A stretch of DNA of 64,000 bases. Source: Frankia sp. RB7 (GTDB lineage Bacteria > Pseudomonadota > Alphaproteobacteria > Rhizobiales > Xanthobacteraceae). The stretch is taken from NCBI GenBank assembly GCA_030403585.1, contig JAUEPE010000001.1:124001-188000 (forward strand), read 5' to 3'. Shown here piece by piece: positions 16,789 through 26,270 of this stretch (position 1 is the first letter of the stretch; each line of letters starts with the position of its first letter). The position numbers were made by a program, and so were the translations under genes. The notes below the pieces were generated by a model. The model saw nothing but the letters and a program-made list of their open reading frames with translations. It was not told where the DNA came from and ran no database searches.

Positions 16789-19137
16789 CTACCATTTGAA
16801 CGCAGCCGAGATCTCGTAGGTCCGCGGCGCGCCCAGCAGGATCTGGTCGGGATAGAACGGGTCGCCCCAGATCGCGTAGCGCTTGTCGGTGAAGTTGCGC
16901 ACCCGGAAGGTCAGGCGGGCCTGGTCGACCGCATTGAAGACCGTCTTGGGGATATCGACGAAGGCGTAGATATCGCCGACGGTGTAGGCGTTCATCGTCA
17001 CGGTGTTGGCGTCGGTGTTGTAGCGGTCGCCGACATGGCGGCCGACGATGCCGAGCTCCACGGGCCACGACGTGAAGAAGCGCCAGGACGCGCCGGCATT
17101 AGCGACGATGCGCGGCACGTTCGGCGGCGTGTTGCCCGAGAATGAGCCGCCGGCAAAGTCGTAGTCGGCATAGCGCGCATCGACGTAGGCGATGTTGCCC
17201 CAGAGACGCAAAGGCTCGATCGGGCGGATTGATCCGGCAAGCTCGACACCCTTGGATTCCTGCCGTCCCGCGATGTTGAGCGCCTGGCCGCCGGCCGCCG
17301 CATAGACGTTCTTGCGCAGGATGTCGTAGGCCGAGAACGACCACTCCGCCCTGTTATCCCAGAGCACGTGCTTGACGCCCGTCTCGTAGGTGCGCGCGGT
17401 CGTCAGATCCAACGGCTGGGTCGGCAAGAGCAGAAAGATGTTGTTGGCCGAGATGTCGGCGCCGGTGGCGTACTGGCTGAAGAAGGTCAGGCCCGGAACG
17501 GCCTCCCAGGTGTAGCCGATGCGACCGGTTACCGGCGCCCAGGATTTCGAGAACGGGAAGCCCGCGTTCTCCAGACCGAACTGGTCGGTCGAGTTGCGGT
17601 CGAGCCCGATATGCTCGACCCGCAGCCCGCCGATCAGCGAGAAGGTTCGCGTCAGCTTCAGCCGGTCCTCGAACGAGAGGGCCTCGTTGTCGATCCGCGC
17701 GGTCTGCTGCTTGGTCGCGAGCTCGCCGTAGAAGCCGCGGTTGAAATCGACCAGCGGAACATAATCATTCGGAAACTTTGCAGCGCCCGGTCTGACGAAG
17801 TCGAGGTAGCTCGACGACAGCGTCGTGACCACGCGGTTGTCAAAGCCCGCGATATTGGCGTCCCAGACCAGGTCTGTGATGTTGCCGACAAGGCGCTGGC
17901 TGTGCGCAACATAGAAGCGCTCGCGATACACTTCGTTCTTAGTAGAGTCGAACGCCTCGACCTCGTTGTTGAACCACGTACGCTCCGCACCGTAACCATA
18001 GGCCTGGCTCTTCAGCGTCAGGTCGGGCGCCAGCTTCAGCTCGAAGCCACCACGCAGCCAGACCTCCTGCGCCACGTTGCGATTGTCGAGGACGTTGTAG
18101 TTGGTGTTGAAGGTGCGGTCGTCGATCGTGATAGCGCCGAGGTCAGTCCTGTTGAAGTAGCTGCCGGAGACGATACCGCTCGTCGCGTGCGAGCCGCTGA
18201 AGACCACCGGCACCAGCGGCGCGCCCCAATAGGCCTTTCCGCGGTCCTCGCGATACTCGATCGCGCCCCAGACCTTGAGGCTGTCGGAGATGCGGTAGTT
18301 GAGCTGGCCGGAGACGTCGAGCGTCTTGGTGTTGGTGTCGTCGGCGAAGCCGTTGAGCGAGGAACGGCTGACATCGAAGCGGTAGTCGAGGCCCTGAACG
18401 TTGGTGCTGCCACCCGAGCCGTAATGCGCGCGGAAGGAGTTCAGGGAGTCGTAGGAGAAATCCGCTTCGTTCCGGATCGGCCCGGTGTGCGGTTGCTTGG
18501 TGACGAAGTTGATCGCGCCACCGGCGGCGCCCTCGCCCGAGATCAGCGAGGCCGGCCCTTTCAGGATTTCCACGGCTTCGAGATTGGCCGTGTCCATGAT
18601 CCGCGAGGTCATGTTCTGCGGGCCGATCTTGATGCCGTTGTAGAGCGTGTTGATCTGGCTGTTCGTGAAGCCGCGCATCGAGAAGGCTGACGGCTCGGCC
18701 GGATTGTCGCCGGCAGTGACGCCGACCGCGCCCTGCGCCACGTCCGAGACGGTGCGGTAACCCTGCTCGCGCATGGTCTCGGCGGAGATCACCTCGACGG
18801 TCGCGGGCGTCTCGCGCACGGTCAGGCCGAGGCGCGAGGCGCTTTCGGCAACGGCGTTGCTGTTGAGCGGCGTCGGCGCCGCAGCGTTCGGCACGACCGG
18901 CTTGGGCACGGCCGCTGCCGCGGTGGGCCTGCGCGCTGCCGCGCGGCGTGCGCTTGCCACGTCCCGGCCCGCTGGCTTGGCTTGCTTCCGGGATTGCGGC
19001 GGCGATACCTCCACCGCAGGCAGGGGCTCCCGTGCCTGCTGCGCCAAGGCAGCTGGCATGTCGATAGCAACAAAAGATGTGAGAGCGGCGGAGGCGAGCA
19101 GGAAGCGGCGTGGTCGTACAATACGGATGGAAGACAC
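16789..19137 (-). CDS. TonB-dependent siderophore-type outer-membrane receptor
   Basis: A 782-residue outer-membrane receptor. There is a signal peptide (cleavage near residue 32, ALAQQ), a TonB-box-like LPAVEVSP near 39-46, an Ala/Pro/Arg-rich linker to about 95, a plug domain from about 100 to 220 (VEVISAETM, SMRGFTNSQ, VEILKGPASLISGEG), and a beta-barrel ending in a C-terminal Trp. The plug is the ferric-siderophore (FhuA/FoxA) type, not the BtuB type. The start is GTG 19137, with GAGG 9 nt upstream that is buried in a hairpin. Because the leader is a cobalamin riboswitch, expression should fall when B12 is plentiful, which suggests a corrinoid or cobalt-related substrate. Confidence 0.9.
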   Translation of the reverse strand: MSSIRIVRPRRFLLASAALTSFVAIDMPAALAQQAREPLPAVEVSPPQSRKQAKPAGRDVASARRAAARRPTAAAAVPKPVVPNAAAPTPLNSNAVAESASRLGLTVRETPATVEVISAETMREQGYRTVSDVAQGAVGVTAGDNPAEPSAFSMRGFTNSQINTLYNGIKIGPQNMTSRIMDTANLEAVEILKGPASLISGEGAAGGAINFVTKQPHTGPIRNEADFSYDSLNSFRAHYGSGGSTNVQGLDYRFDVSRSSLNGFADDTNTKTLDVSGQLNYRISDSLKVWGAIEYREDRGKAYWGAPLVPVVFSGSHATSGIVSGSYFNRTDLGAITIDDRTFNTNYNVLDNRNVAQEVWLRGGFELKLAPDLTLKSQAYGYGAERTWFNNEVEAFDSTKNEVYRERFYVAHSQRLVGNITDLVWDANIAGFDNRVVTTLSSSYLDFVRPGAAKFPNDYVPLVDFNRGFYGELATKQQTARIDNEALSFEDRLKLTRTFSLIGGLRVEHIGLDRNSTDQFGLENAGFPFSKSWAPVTGRIGYTWEAVPGLTFFSQYATGADISANNIFLLLPTQPLDLTTARTYETGVKHVLWDNRAEWSFSAYDILRKNVYAAAGGQALNIAGRQESKGVELAGSIRPIEPLRLWGNIAYVDARYADYDFAGGSFSGNTPPNVPRIVANAGASWRFFTSWPVELGIVGRHVGDRYNTDANTVTMNAYTVGDIYAFVDIPKTVFNAVDQARLTFRVRNFTDKRYAIWGDPFYPDQILLGAPRTYEISAAFKW

Positions 19138-19140
19138 GAT

Positions 19141-19190
19141 CTTGGACCTCGGTGTGACGTCAGTGGCACGTCACCGCGAACCAAGGTCCC
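19141..19190 (-). promoter_or_regulatory. Hairpin sequestering the Shine-Dalgarno of the TonB receptor gene
   Basis: On the minus strand ggacct (complement of 19184-19189) pairs perfectly with aggtcc (complement of 19144-19149), and the latter contains the GAGG ribosome-binding site of the GTG start at 19137. A second inverted repeat (gtgacgt 19154-19160 and acgtcac 19168-19174) forms the inner stem. No run of T follows, so it is not an intrinsic terminator. It is the likely expression platform for the riboswitch just upstream. Confidence 0.6.
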
Positions 19191-19261
19191 ATCTTCCGGC
19201 CTGTAAGCCTTCCGATGAAGCCGAATGTCTGTACTCCCCGACCGACATCTTCGCGTGTGAC

Positions 19262-19440
19262 CACGGCTGACGGCAGGTCTCCTGGCTCGCGGGTCGTGAC
19301 CGCTTCGTCGCCTTCCCGGGACCGAGGACCCAGTGGCTTCTGACGAAGGATTCACCGCTTACAGTTGCGGGGGCAGCCGCGGCATTGGGGACAACATCCC
19401 CGCACCGCATTCCCTTTTCATCCCCTCTCGGGGAAACCGT
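19262..19440 (-). ncRNA. Cobalamin riboswitch upstream of TonB receptor and PepSY genes
   Basis: Read on the minus strand this leader has the cobalamin aptamer elements in order: GGGAAtGCGGTG, GCTGCCCCCGCAACTGTAAGC (complement of about 19357-19377), AATCC, GCCACTGGG (about 19330-19340), CCGGGAAGGCG, and the B12 box AGCCAGGAGACCTGCC (19270-19288). It lies 125 nt before the receptor gene. A possible -35 TTGACT is at 19471-19476 (minus strand), with a poor -10. By family knowledge adenosylcobalamin binding lowers expression of the downstream genes. Confidence 0.95.
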
Positions 19441-19528
19441 CGAGATCATCTAGAGTTACGATCAAGACAGAGTCAATGTACAAGCTGCAGCGTTATTGCC
19501 ACAACGACCAACTTCTTTGGAGATAGGC

Positions 19529-20101
19529 ATGGAAGGCGAGACCTTCCTCTGGCTGATCCGGCATGCGCCGGTCGACGGCGTCGCGGGGACCATCCATGCG
19601 AATGATGCGCCAGCCGATCTCGGCGATCGCGCGCACCTGGAGGCGCTGCAACGGTACTTGCCCCGGAATGCGGCGAGCTATGCCAGCCCGGCACGACGCA
19701 CGGCCGAGACGGCACGCGCGCTGGGGCTCGCGCCCGAATTGCTGGCCGAATTCGGCGAGCAGGATTTTGGCGGCTGGACCGGCCGGCGACATGACGAGCT
19801 CGCAGCGAACGGAGACCAGGCCTACGCGCAATTCTGGAGAGATCCGGCGCAGGGACGGCCGCCGGGCGGCGAGAGCTTTGAGGATCAGGTCGCGCGCGTC
19901 CGGCTGGGGCTCGCGCGGATCGGCGCGGGTCACGCGACGCTCATCGTGCATTCCGGCACGATCCGCGCCGCGCTCTGCATCGCGCTCGATCTGACGCCAG
20001 AAGCGGCCTTGCGTTTCGTGATCGATCCGCTGTCGCTGACCCGGATTGACCGGCTCGCGACCGGCTGGCGCGTCGTCTCGGTCAACCAGCGCATGGCCTA
20101 G
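19529..20101 (+). CDS. Histidine phosphatase family protein, candidate alpha-ribazole phosphatase
   Basis: A 190-residue phosphoglycerate-mutase-like phosphatase. The catalytic motif is IRHAP with Arg11-His12; ARRTAET and IVHSGTIRA supply the other conserved Arg and His. In the nucleotide-loop pathway an enzyme of this family (Salmonella CobC) removes the 5'-phosphate of alpha-ribazole phosphate, and the neighbouring gene is cobT, which makes that substrate. I start at ATG 19529 (GGAGATAGG just upstream) rather than 19496. Its TAG stop shares the palindrome CTAG with the stop of cobT. Confidence 0.8.
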   Translation: MEGETFLWLIRHAPVDGVAGTIHANDAPADLGDRAHLEALQRYLPRNAASYASPARRTAETARALGLAPELLAEFGEQDFGGWTGRRHDELAANGDQAYAQFWRDPAQGRPPGGESFEDQVARVRLGLARIGAGHATLIVHSGTIRAALCIALDLTPEAALRFVIDPLSLTRIDRLATGWRVVSVNQRMA

Positions 20102-21150
20102 GACGGCCGATCCGGCACATTGGCCTGCGCGAACGTCGCCATGTCGTTGTGAAGGTGACATGCCGATCGCACCAGCGGCAGCGCGATCGCGGCGCCCGAT
20201 CCCTCACCGAGCCTGAGATCGAGGCTGATCAGCGGCTGCACGTTCAGCGCGCGCAGCACCAGCCGATGCCCCTGCTCCGCCGATTGATGCGATGGTAACA
20301 GGAACGGCTGGCACGACGGGTTCAGCCGCACCGCCGCGAGCGCGGCAACCGACACGATGAAACCGTCGATCAGCACGGGAATGCGCGCCTGCGCGGCCGC
20401 GATGATCGCCCCGGAGATCGCCGCGATCTCGAGGCCGCCCACGGCGCACAGGATCTTCTCGGGCACTGCACCCGCAACACCATGACGCGCGATCGCCGCA
20501 TCGATCACGCGCGCCTTGTGCGCACGGCCCGCCGCATCGACACCGGTCCCCGTGCCCGCGATGTCCCCGGCGCCGATGCCGAGCAGGCTCGCGGCGATCG
20601 CCGCCGACGTCGTGGTGTTGCCGATGCCCATCTCGCCGAAGATGAGCAGATCAGGCTGATCGGCCTTCGTGCGCGTCACCGCGCGCTGGCCAGCCTCGAA
20701 GGCGAATGCCAGCTCGGACGGCGTGAGCGCAGCCTCGACGCTGAAATCACGTGCGCCAAGGCGCGGCTTGTCCGCGACGATGCCCGGCATCGCCGCCTCT
20801 GCCAGCGTGCCGGCGTCGACGACCTCGAGGGTCGAGCCGAGCTCGCGCGCCAGCACCGAGATCGCGGCGCCGCCGGAAGCAAAATTCGCCATCATCGCGA
20901 TGGTCACAGCCTGCGGATAGGCCGACACACCTTGGGCGACGATGCCGTGATCGCCGGCGAAGATGATGATCGGCACGTGTGCGGCGCGAGGGCGTTCAGT
21001 CGCCTGCAAGCCGGCAAGCTCGATCGCGAGCTGCTCCAGCCGCCCAAGCGCCCCGGTCGGTTTTGTCAGCTGCGCCTGCCGCGCGATCGCGGCCTCGCGA
21101 TGAGCGGCGGAGATCTCGGGGCATTTCTGAGTAACCCAATCGGGGAGCAT
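20098..21150 (-). CDS. cobT: Nicotinate-nucleotide--dimethylbenzimidazole phosphoribosyltransferase
   Basis: Makes alpha-ribazole 5'-phosphate from 5,6-dimethylbenzimidazole and nicotinate mononucleotide for the lower loop of cobalamin (CobU in Pseudomonas denitrificans naming; not the chelatase CobT). In 350 residues it shows FAGDHGI, GEMGIGNTTT and the C-terminal GEGSGAA with the catalytic Glu. The ATG at 21150 is 10 bp downstream of the cobF stop and has GAGG close by; the frame extending to 21240 overlaps cobF and is excluded. It is the last gene of the minus-strand cob series. Confidence 0.94.
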   Translation of the reverse strand: MLPDWVTQKCPEISAAHREAAIARQAQLTKPTGALGRLEQLAIELAGLQATERPRAAHVPIIIFAGDHGIVAQGVSAYPQAVTIAMMANFASGGAAISVLARELGSTLEVVDAGTLAEAAMPGIVADKPRLGARDFSVEAALTPSELAFAFEAGQRAVTRTKADQPDLLIFGEMGIGNTTTSAAIAASLLGIGAGDIAGTGTGVDAAGRAHKARVIDAAIARHGVAGAVPEKILCAVGGLEIAAISGAIIAAAQARIPVLIDGFIVSVAALAAVRLNPSCQPFLLPSHQSAEQGHRLVLRALNVQPLISLDLRLGEGSGAAIALPLVRSACHLHNDMATFAQANVPDRPS

Positions 21151-21160
21151 GCTGCCTCGC

Positions 21161-21910
21161 TTACGGCCTGCGCTTGAGAATGTAACTGTCCATGATCCAG
21201 CCATGCCGCTCGCGCGCTTCTTGCCGCGCGATGACGACACGCGCCCCGACCTCGGCCAGCGCGCCGGACATGATGATCTGATCTGGCATGCCGAGATAGG
21301 CGCCCCACCAGATGTGAAGTCCCGCCGGATCGAGCGTCTGGAACGCCGTGCTGCCGTCGAGCATCACGACGACGGTATCGACGCCCGCGGGCCAGCCGCC
21401 TTCGCGCAAGCGGCGTCCGGTCGTCACCAAGAATGGCTCGCCGATATCATTGAGCGGCAGCGCATGCACCGCGCACAGCGCCTGGATCGAGGTGATGCCG
21501 GGCACGACCTCGATGTCGGGTAACGGATTGAGCCGCCGCGCGATGCGCAGCGAGGAATCATACAGCGAGGGATCGCCCCAGATCAACAGCGCGACCTTGC
21601 CCTCACCGCCGAGATGATCGGCGATCGTCTGCGACCAGGTCGCGGCAACCGCGTCGTGCCAATCGTCCACGCCCTTGCGATAATCGGCCTCGCCTGCGTC
21701 GCGCACGGGAAGATCGAACTCGGCAATGCGCGTAGTGTCGTTGCTGAGCACATCCGCGCAGATGGTCCGCCTGAGATCGGCAAGATCGGATTTTGCCGTC
21801 CCCTTGCGCGGGATCAGGACCAGATCGGCGGCATTGATCGCGCCGATCGCAGCGCGCGTAAGCTGCCCGGGATCGCCGCAACCGATGCCGATCAGGGAGA
21901 GCGTCATCAT
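21161..21910 (-). CDS. cobF: Precorrin-6A synthase (deacetylating)
   Basis: A SAM-dependent methyltransferase of the aerobic pathway that methylates C-1 of precorrin-5 with loss of the acetyl group. 249 residues, with the Gly-rich SAM loop IGIGCGDPGQL at the N-terminus and GDPSLYDSS and VVPGITS further in, as usual for tetrapyrrole methylases. The start ATGATG overlaps the cobA stop. Presence of cobF marks the oxygen-dependent route. Confidence 0.93.
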   Translation of the reverse strand: MMTLSLIGIGCGDPGQLTRAAIGAINAADLVLIPRKGTAKSDLADLRRTICADVLSNDTTRIAEFDLPVRDAGEADYRKGVDDWHDAVAATWSQTIADHLGGEGKVALLIWGDPSLYDSSLRIARRLNPLPDIEVVPGITSIQALCAVHALPLNDIGEPFLVTTGRRLREGGWPAGVDTVVVMLDGSTAFQTLDPAGLHIWWGAYLGMPDQIIMSGALAEVGARVVIARQEARERHGWIMDSYILKRRP

Positions 21911-22638
21911 GACGATCCGCCCTCCGCCAGCGCGCCGAACATGATCACCGCCGCCGTGGAAGCCGCACCGCCGCGCGCGATCTGCTCGGCGAGTTCGGCA
22001 ATCGTGGTGCGGACCAGTCGCTCGTCGGAACGGCCAAGGGATTCGGCGAACAGCGCCGGAGTGCCTGCCGCAAGACCGTGTTCGACCAATTTCGCGACCA
22101 GCGCCGGAAAGGTGCGCCGGCCCATATAGACCACGGTCGTCGCATCAGGATCGGCCAGCGCCGCCCAGTTCAGATTCTGCGGCAGCTCGCCGGTGACATC
22201 GGCGCCGGTGACGAACTGCACCCGGCGCGAGGTATGTCGGCGCGTCAGGGGAATGCCGGCTTGCGCCGCGGCGACGCAGGCCGAGGTGACGCCGGGAACG
22301 ATCTCGTAGCCGATACCGGCCTCGCGCAGCGTCTCGAGCTCCTCCTCGAGCCGACCAAAAATGCCGGCATCGCCCGACTTCAGCCGCACGACGCGTGACC
22401 CCGTGGCGGCGTAGTCGATCAGCAGGCGGTTGACGTGATGCTGTTTCGTTGACGCCCGCCCTGCCCGTTTCCCGACCGCGACGAGATTGGCGCCCGGGCG
22501 CGCCAGATCGAGGATCGCGCCGGAGGCCAGGTCGTCATAGAGCACGACATCCGCCTCGCGCAGCCGCGCGGCACCCTTGAGCGTGAGCAATTCAGGATCG
22601 CCGGGGCCGGCGGAGATGAAGGAGACAAAGGCTCTCAC
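21907..22638 (-). CDS. cobA: Uroporphyrinogen-III C-methyltransferase
   Basis: Adds methyl groups at C-2 and C-7 of uroporphyrinogen III to make precorrin-2, the entry step. 243 residues, with SAGPGDPELLT, DDLASG, KSGDAGIFGR, VPGVTSA and VVYMGRR, all typical of SUMT. It has no siroheme oxidase/chelatase domain, so it is the cobalamin-type enzyme and not CysG. The start is GTG 22638, overlapping the cobB stop in GTGA; no ATG precedes the SAM loop. Confidence 0.95.
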   Translation of the reverse strand: MRAFVSFISAGPGDPELLTLKGAARLREADVVLYDDLASGAILDLARPGANLVAVGKRAGRASTKQHHVNRLLIDYAATGSRVVRLKSGDAGIFGRLEEELETLREAGIGYEIVPGVTSACVAAAQAGIPLTRRHTSRRVQFVTGADVTGELPQNLNWAALADPDATTVVYMGRRTFPALVAKLVEHGLAAGTPALFAESLGRSDERLVRTTIAELAEQIARGGAASTAAVIMFGALAEGGSS

Positions 22639-23948
22639 CGGTCCTCCGCGATCAGATGGAAGAACGTGCCGGTAGCGTGTCCGCGTCGCGATCCGGTTTC
22701 GGCGATGACCGCACCTGTTGCATCATGCACGACCGCCAGCGGCATATCAGGCTGGGCGACGATCGTCGAATAGTGGAATTCGTGACCGCGCAGGCGCGCG
22801 CCGACCTGATGGCCCGGCATGGGTGCAGCGAGCGCGGCGAGCCGATAACCCAGATGCATGCGGCGCTTCGCAAAGCTCGTCTCCAGTCCGAGCAGGCCCG
22901 TCATCTCATGACTGATACCGTCGGCATCGGTCAAAGCCGTTCCCAACACCATATACCCCCCGCATTCGCCATGCACGAGCCGCGTCTCGGCGAAGGCGCG
23001 CAGGCCGCTGCAGAAGCGCGCATTGGCGGCGATCTTGCCGGCATGAAGCTCGGGGTAGCCGCCGGGCAACCAGCACACATCGGCGCCCGCGTCGGGCGCT
23101 TCGTCGGCCAGCGGCGAGAATGTCGAGATCTCCGCGCCTGCCGCGCGCCAGGCCTCCAGCATATGCGGGTAGACGAAGGAGAACGCGGCATCGCGGGCGA
23201 GTGCAATGCGCTGGCCCGGCGGCGTCACGTTCAGTCCGTTCGCCGCCGGTTGCGCAGACCATGCGGCCGCGGATCGCAGCACCGCATCGAGATCGACATG
23301 CTCTGAGACAAAGCGCGCGGCCTCGTCGATCAGTTGTCCGATCTCGGCCTGCTCCTCCGCCTGCACCAGGCCGAGATGCCGCTTCGGCAGACTGATTTCG
23401 GCATGACGCGGCAGCGCGCCGAACACGGCGATACCAATGTCGTTCAGCGCACGACGGACGAGGCCCTCGTGACGGGGGCTCGCGACGCGGTTGAGCACGA
23501 CACCGGCGAGGCGCACGCCGGCGCGATAGTCACGAAGCCCTGCGGCAATCGCCGCAGCTGTTTGCGCCTGCCCGGATGGATCGATCACAAGAACCACCGG
23601 CCAGCCCAGCATCTCCGCGATGTCGGCGGTGGCGCCGGTGCCACAGACACCGCGCGCGGCGACGCCGTCGAACAGTCCCATCGAGCCTTCGGCCAGCACG
23701 ATATCGGCGTCAGCACCGCGGCTGACGAGGTGTTCGATGGTGGCGCGGTCCATCGCCCAGCTATCGACGTTGACTGAAGCGCGGCCTGTGGCGGCGGCAT
23801 GGAAGGCGGGATCGATATAGTCGGGCCCGCTCTTGAAGCACTGCACGTTTAGTCCGCGATTGCGCCAGGCGCGCGCGAGCGCCAGCGTCAGCGTGGTCTT
23901 GCCGACACCGGAGGCCGGCGCGGAGATGACGAGGCCCGCCGGCATCAC
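22635..23948 (-). CDS. cobB: Hydrogenobyrinic acid a,c-diamide synthase
   Basis: Uses glutamine and ATP to amidate the a and c side chains of hydrogenobyrinic acid. The 437 residues hold an N-terminal P-loop (ASGVGKTT, near 10-17) and a C-terminal class-I glutamine amidotransferase domain with the nucleophile Cys in [11 protein letters not shown]. It starts at GTG 23948 (GTGA overlap with cobM) or at the adjacent ATG 23945. Confidence 0.94.
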   Translation of the reverse strand: MMPAGLVISAPASGVGKTTLTLALARAWRNRGLNVQCFKSGPDYIDPAFHAAATGRASVNVDSWAMDRATIEHLVSRGADADIVLAEGSMGLFDGVAARGVCGTGATADIAEMLGWPVVLVIDPSGQAQTAAAIAAGLRDYRAGVRLAGVVLNRVASPRHEGLVRRALNDIGIAVFGALPRHAEISLPKRHLGLVQAEEQAEIGQLIDEAARFVSEHVDLDAVLRSAAAWSAQPAANGLNVTPPGQRIALARDAAFSFVYPHMLEAWRAAGAEISTFSPLADEAPDAGADVCWLPGGYPELHAGKIAANARFCSGLRAFAETRLVHGECGGYMVLGTALTDADGISHEMTGLLGLETSFAKRRMHLGYRLAALAAPMPGHQVGARLRGHEFHYSTIVAQPDMPLAVVHDATGAVIAETGSRRGHATGTFFHLIAEDR

Positions 23949-24727
23949 GACGCCTCCGGAAAACGCGGCTCGGCGCCGACCGGCCGGTAGCGGCGGTCAT
24001 AGTCGCCGGCATAGAGGCGGCTCTCGTCGAAATCCGCAGTGCCAAGCGTCTTGCCGACCAGGATGAGTCCACTGCGCTCCATCTCGGCGCCAACGGCCGC
24101 ATCGAGCGTCGCCAGCGTGGCGCGGACAATGCGCTGGTCCGGCCAGCTCGCGCGCCAGACGATCGCGACCGGACAATCCGCGCCATAATGCGGCGTCAGC
24201 TCGGCAACGATTTTTTCGAGCAGATGGATCGACAGATGGATGGCGAGCACCGCGCCGGTCGCGGCGAAGGCGGCGAGCTTCTCGCCCTCGGGCATCGCGC
24301 TGGCGCGGCCCGGCGTCCGCGTCAGCACCACCGACTGGGCAAGACCGGGCAATGTCAACTCGGCCTCGAGCGCGGCCGCCGCGGCGGAAAAGGACGGCAC
24401 GCCCGGCGTCACCGTAAAAGGAATACCGAGCGCGCGGAGACGGCGAAGCTGCTCACCCATCGCCGACCAGATCGAGAGATCACCGGAATGCAGTCGCGCG
24501 ACGTCCTTGCCCTCCGCATGCGCGGCAGAAATCTCGCCGATGATCTCGTCGAGCGACAGCGGCGCGGTGTTGACGATGCGCGCGCCGCTCGGGCAATGCG
24601 CCAGCACGCCCTCGGGCACCAGCGAGCCGGCATAAAGGCAGACCGGACAGGCCGCGATCAAATCGCGCCCGCGCAGGGTAAGAAGATCGGCGGCCCCCGG
24701 CCCGGCGCCGATGAAATGCACCGTCAT
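23945..24727 (-). CDS. cobM: Precorrin-4 C11-methyltransferase
   Basis: Methylates precorrin-4 at C-11. 260 residues with [13 protein letters not shown] at the N-terminus, LHSGDLSIW and [11 protein letters not shown], all typical of CobM. The ATG 24727 overlaps the cobE stop (ATGA). A longer frame to 25168 runs through cobE out of phase and has no family resemblance, so I excluded it. Confidence 0.95.
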   Translation of the reverse strand: MTVHFIGAGPGAADLLTLRGRDLIAACPVCLYAGSLVPEGVLAHCPSGARIVNTAPLSLDEIIGEISAAHAEGKDVARLHSGDLSIWSAMGEQLRRLRALGIPFTVTPGVPSFSAAAAALEAELTLPGLAQSVVLTRTPGRASAMPEGEKLAAFAATGAVLAIHLSIHLLEKIVAELTPHYGADCPVAIVWRASWPDQRIVRATLATLDAAVGAEMERSGLILVGKTLGTADFDESRLYAGDYDRRYRPVGAEPRFPEAS

Positions 24728-25092
24728 GGGCCGTCTCCTTCGGCGATCGCCGCGGTCGCGGTGCGATCCTGCGAGATCGCGCGGGTCGCAATCAATCGCG
24801 CGCGGGGGCCAGCAGCTGCCAGCGCTGCCGCTTCGGCGACGGATCCGGTACCGAACTTCTCCGCGACGAGCGTCGACTGCGTCGGCGTGTCGATGCCGGC
24901 CAGCACATTGGCCGGGACAGCCCTGATCGGTACGCCGCACTCGCGCGCGAGTTGCTTCAGCGCCTCGGCTTCGGCCTTGTCGCTGACAGTTGCGACCGCC
25001 GAAAGGCCTGCGGGACCACCTGCCGCCGCAAGCGCCTCGCGCAGGGAATCCAGCGTAACATCCCGCTTGAATCCGAGTCCTGCGACCTTCAT
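24724..25092 (-). CDS. cobE: Cobalamin biosynthesis protein CobE
   Basis: A 122-residue protein of the CobE/CbiG C-terminal family. It contains [13 protein letters not shown], a [10 protein letters not shown] segment and [10 protein letters not shown]. In the aerobic pathway CobE is small and stands alone, with a debated role. ATG 25092 overlaps the cobL stop as ATGA, which I prefer over 25107. Overlaps with both neighbours make it part of a coupled cobL-cobE-cobM block. Confidence 0.9.
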   Translation of the reverse strand: MKVAGLGFKRDVTLDSLREALAAAGGPAGLSAVATVSDKAEAEALKQLARECGVPIRAVPANVLAGIDTPTQSTLVAEKFGTGSVAEAAALAAAGPRARLIATRAISQDRTATAAIAEGDGP

Positions 25093-26270
25093 CGGACCGT
25101 ACTCCACTGCACCACCGGGCGCGCCGCCTCCCAGGACCGATAGCGACCAAGCGGAGCGGCATGCGCAATCTCGACCCGCATCAGCTCGCCGCCATGTTGC
25201 TGGTGCAATTCGCCGAGCAGCGCTTCCGTCTCCAGCGTGATGGCATGCGCGACAAGTCGCGTCCCGGGCACGATGCGCGACCAGACGGCATCAAACATCG
25301 CGATATCGAGACCGCCACCGATGAACACGGCATCAGGCGCTTCCAGCGCGGCAACAGCCTCAGGCGCCGTCCCCGTGATGACGGTGATCTTGTGTGTCAC
25401 CCCGAACGCTTCCGCATTGCTGCGGATGTTGGCGGCGCGGTCCTCACGCACCTCAATGGCGATCGCTGTCCCGCCGCACAGCGCCCATTCGACCGAGATC
25501 GAGCCCGAGCCGGCGCCGATGTCCCACAGCGTGCTGCCGGGACACGGCCACAGCGCCGAGAGCGCGAGCGCGCGTACCGGCCGCTTGGTGATCTGGCCAT
25601 CGTGAGCAAAGAGAGCGTCCGGCAGTCCCGAGCTGCGAGACAGACCCTGGGCCCCCTTCGCCTGCAGCGCCACGGCGACCAGCTTGCCGGTGGAAGCACG
25701 CGTATAGCTCTTGGCGCGATACTCACGAACGCTTTCATTTGGTCCGCCGAGCGCGGCGAGAGCCCAGAAGGTCGAGTCGCCCCATCCACGCTCGCTTAGC
25801 CACCTTGCGAGGTCGGCGGCGGCTTTGCCATCTCGCACCAGGCAAATGATCCGCGCGCCCGGCGCAAGATGCGGCACGAGGCGCTCGAACGGCGCGGCAT
25901 GCAGACCGAGGCAGACGGCGGATTCAAGCCGCCAGCCCAGCCGCGCGGCGGCAAGCGAGAACGTCGATGGCGCGGAATATGCAACCCACTCATCAGCTGC
26001 CAGTTTCTCGGCGAGGCCTGCGCCGGCGCCGTACCAGAACGGATCGCCGGAGGTTAGCACCGCTGTCGGCCGTCCGCGGTAGCTCAGCACGATGTCTGCG
26101 TCGAACGGGACCGGCCACGCGCGGCCACGGCTACCCACATCCGCAAGGACGAGATGCCGTTCACCGCCGAACACGGTTTCCGCGTTGGACAGCGCCTTTC
26201 GACTTGCCTCGGACAGCCCAGCAAGGCCATCTTCACCGATACCGATGATGGTCAGCCAGGGTTCAGCCAT
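25089..26270 (-). CDS. cobL: Precorrin-6Y C5,15-methyltransferase (decarboxylating)
   Basis: A bifunctional enzyme that methylates C-5 and C-15 and decarboxylates the C-12 acetate of precorrin-6Y. About residues 1-200 are the CbiE-type methylase ([18 protein letters not shown]) and the C-terminal half is the CbiT-type methyltransferase ([22 protein letters not shown]). From ATG 26270 it has 393 residues. The start codon overlaps the start codon of cobK on the other strand in the sequence CATG. Confidence 0.95.
   Translation of the reverse strand: MAEPWLTIIGIGEDGLAGLSEASRKALSNAETVFGGERHLVLADVGSRGRAWPVPFDADIVLSYRGRPTAVLTSGDPFWYGAGAGLAEKLAADEWVAYSAPSTFSLAAARLGWRLESAVCLGLHAAPFERLVPHLAPGARIICLVRDGKAAADLARWLSERGWGDSTFWALAALGGPNESVREYRAKSYTRASTGKLVAVALQAKGAQGLSRSSGLPDALFAHDGQITKRPVRALALSALWPCPGSTLWDIGAGSGSISVEWALCGGTAIAIEVREDRAANIRSNAEAFGVTHKITVITGTAPEAVAALEAPDAVFIGGGLDIAMFDAVWSRIVPGTRLVAHAITLETEALLGELHQQHGGELMRVEIAHAAPLGRYRSWEAARPVVQWSTVR

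Noticed and set aside
26092..26268. N-terminal extension of cobK by 59 residues
   Set aside because: The extension is Ser/Pro/Arg-rich shadow of cobL; CobK proteins start at MIRALILGG, which is the ATG 26269.
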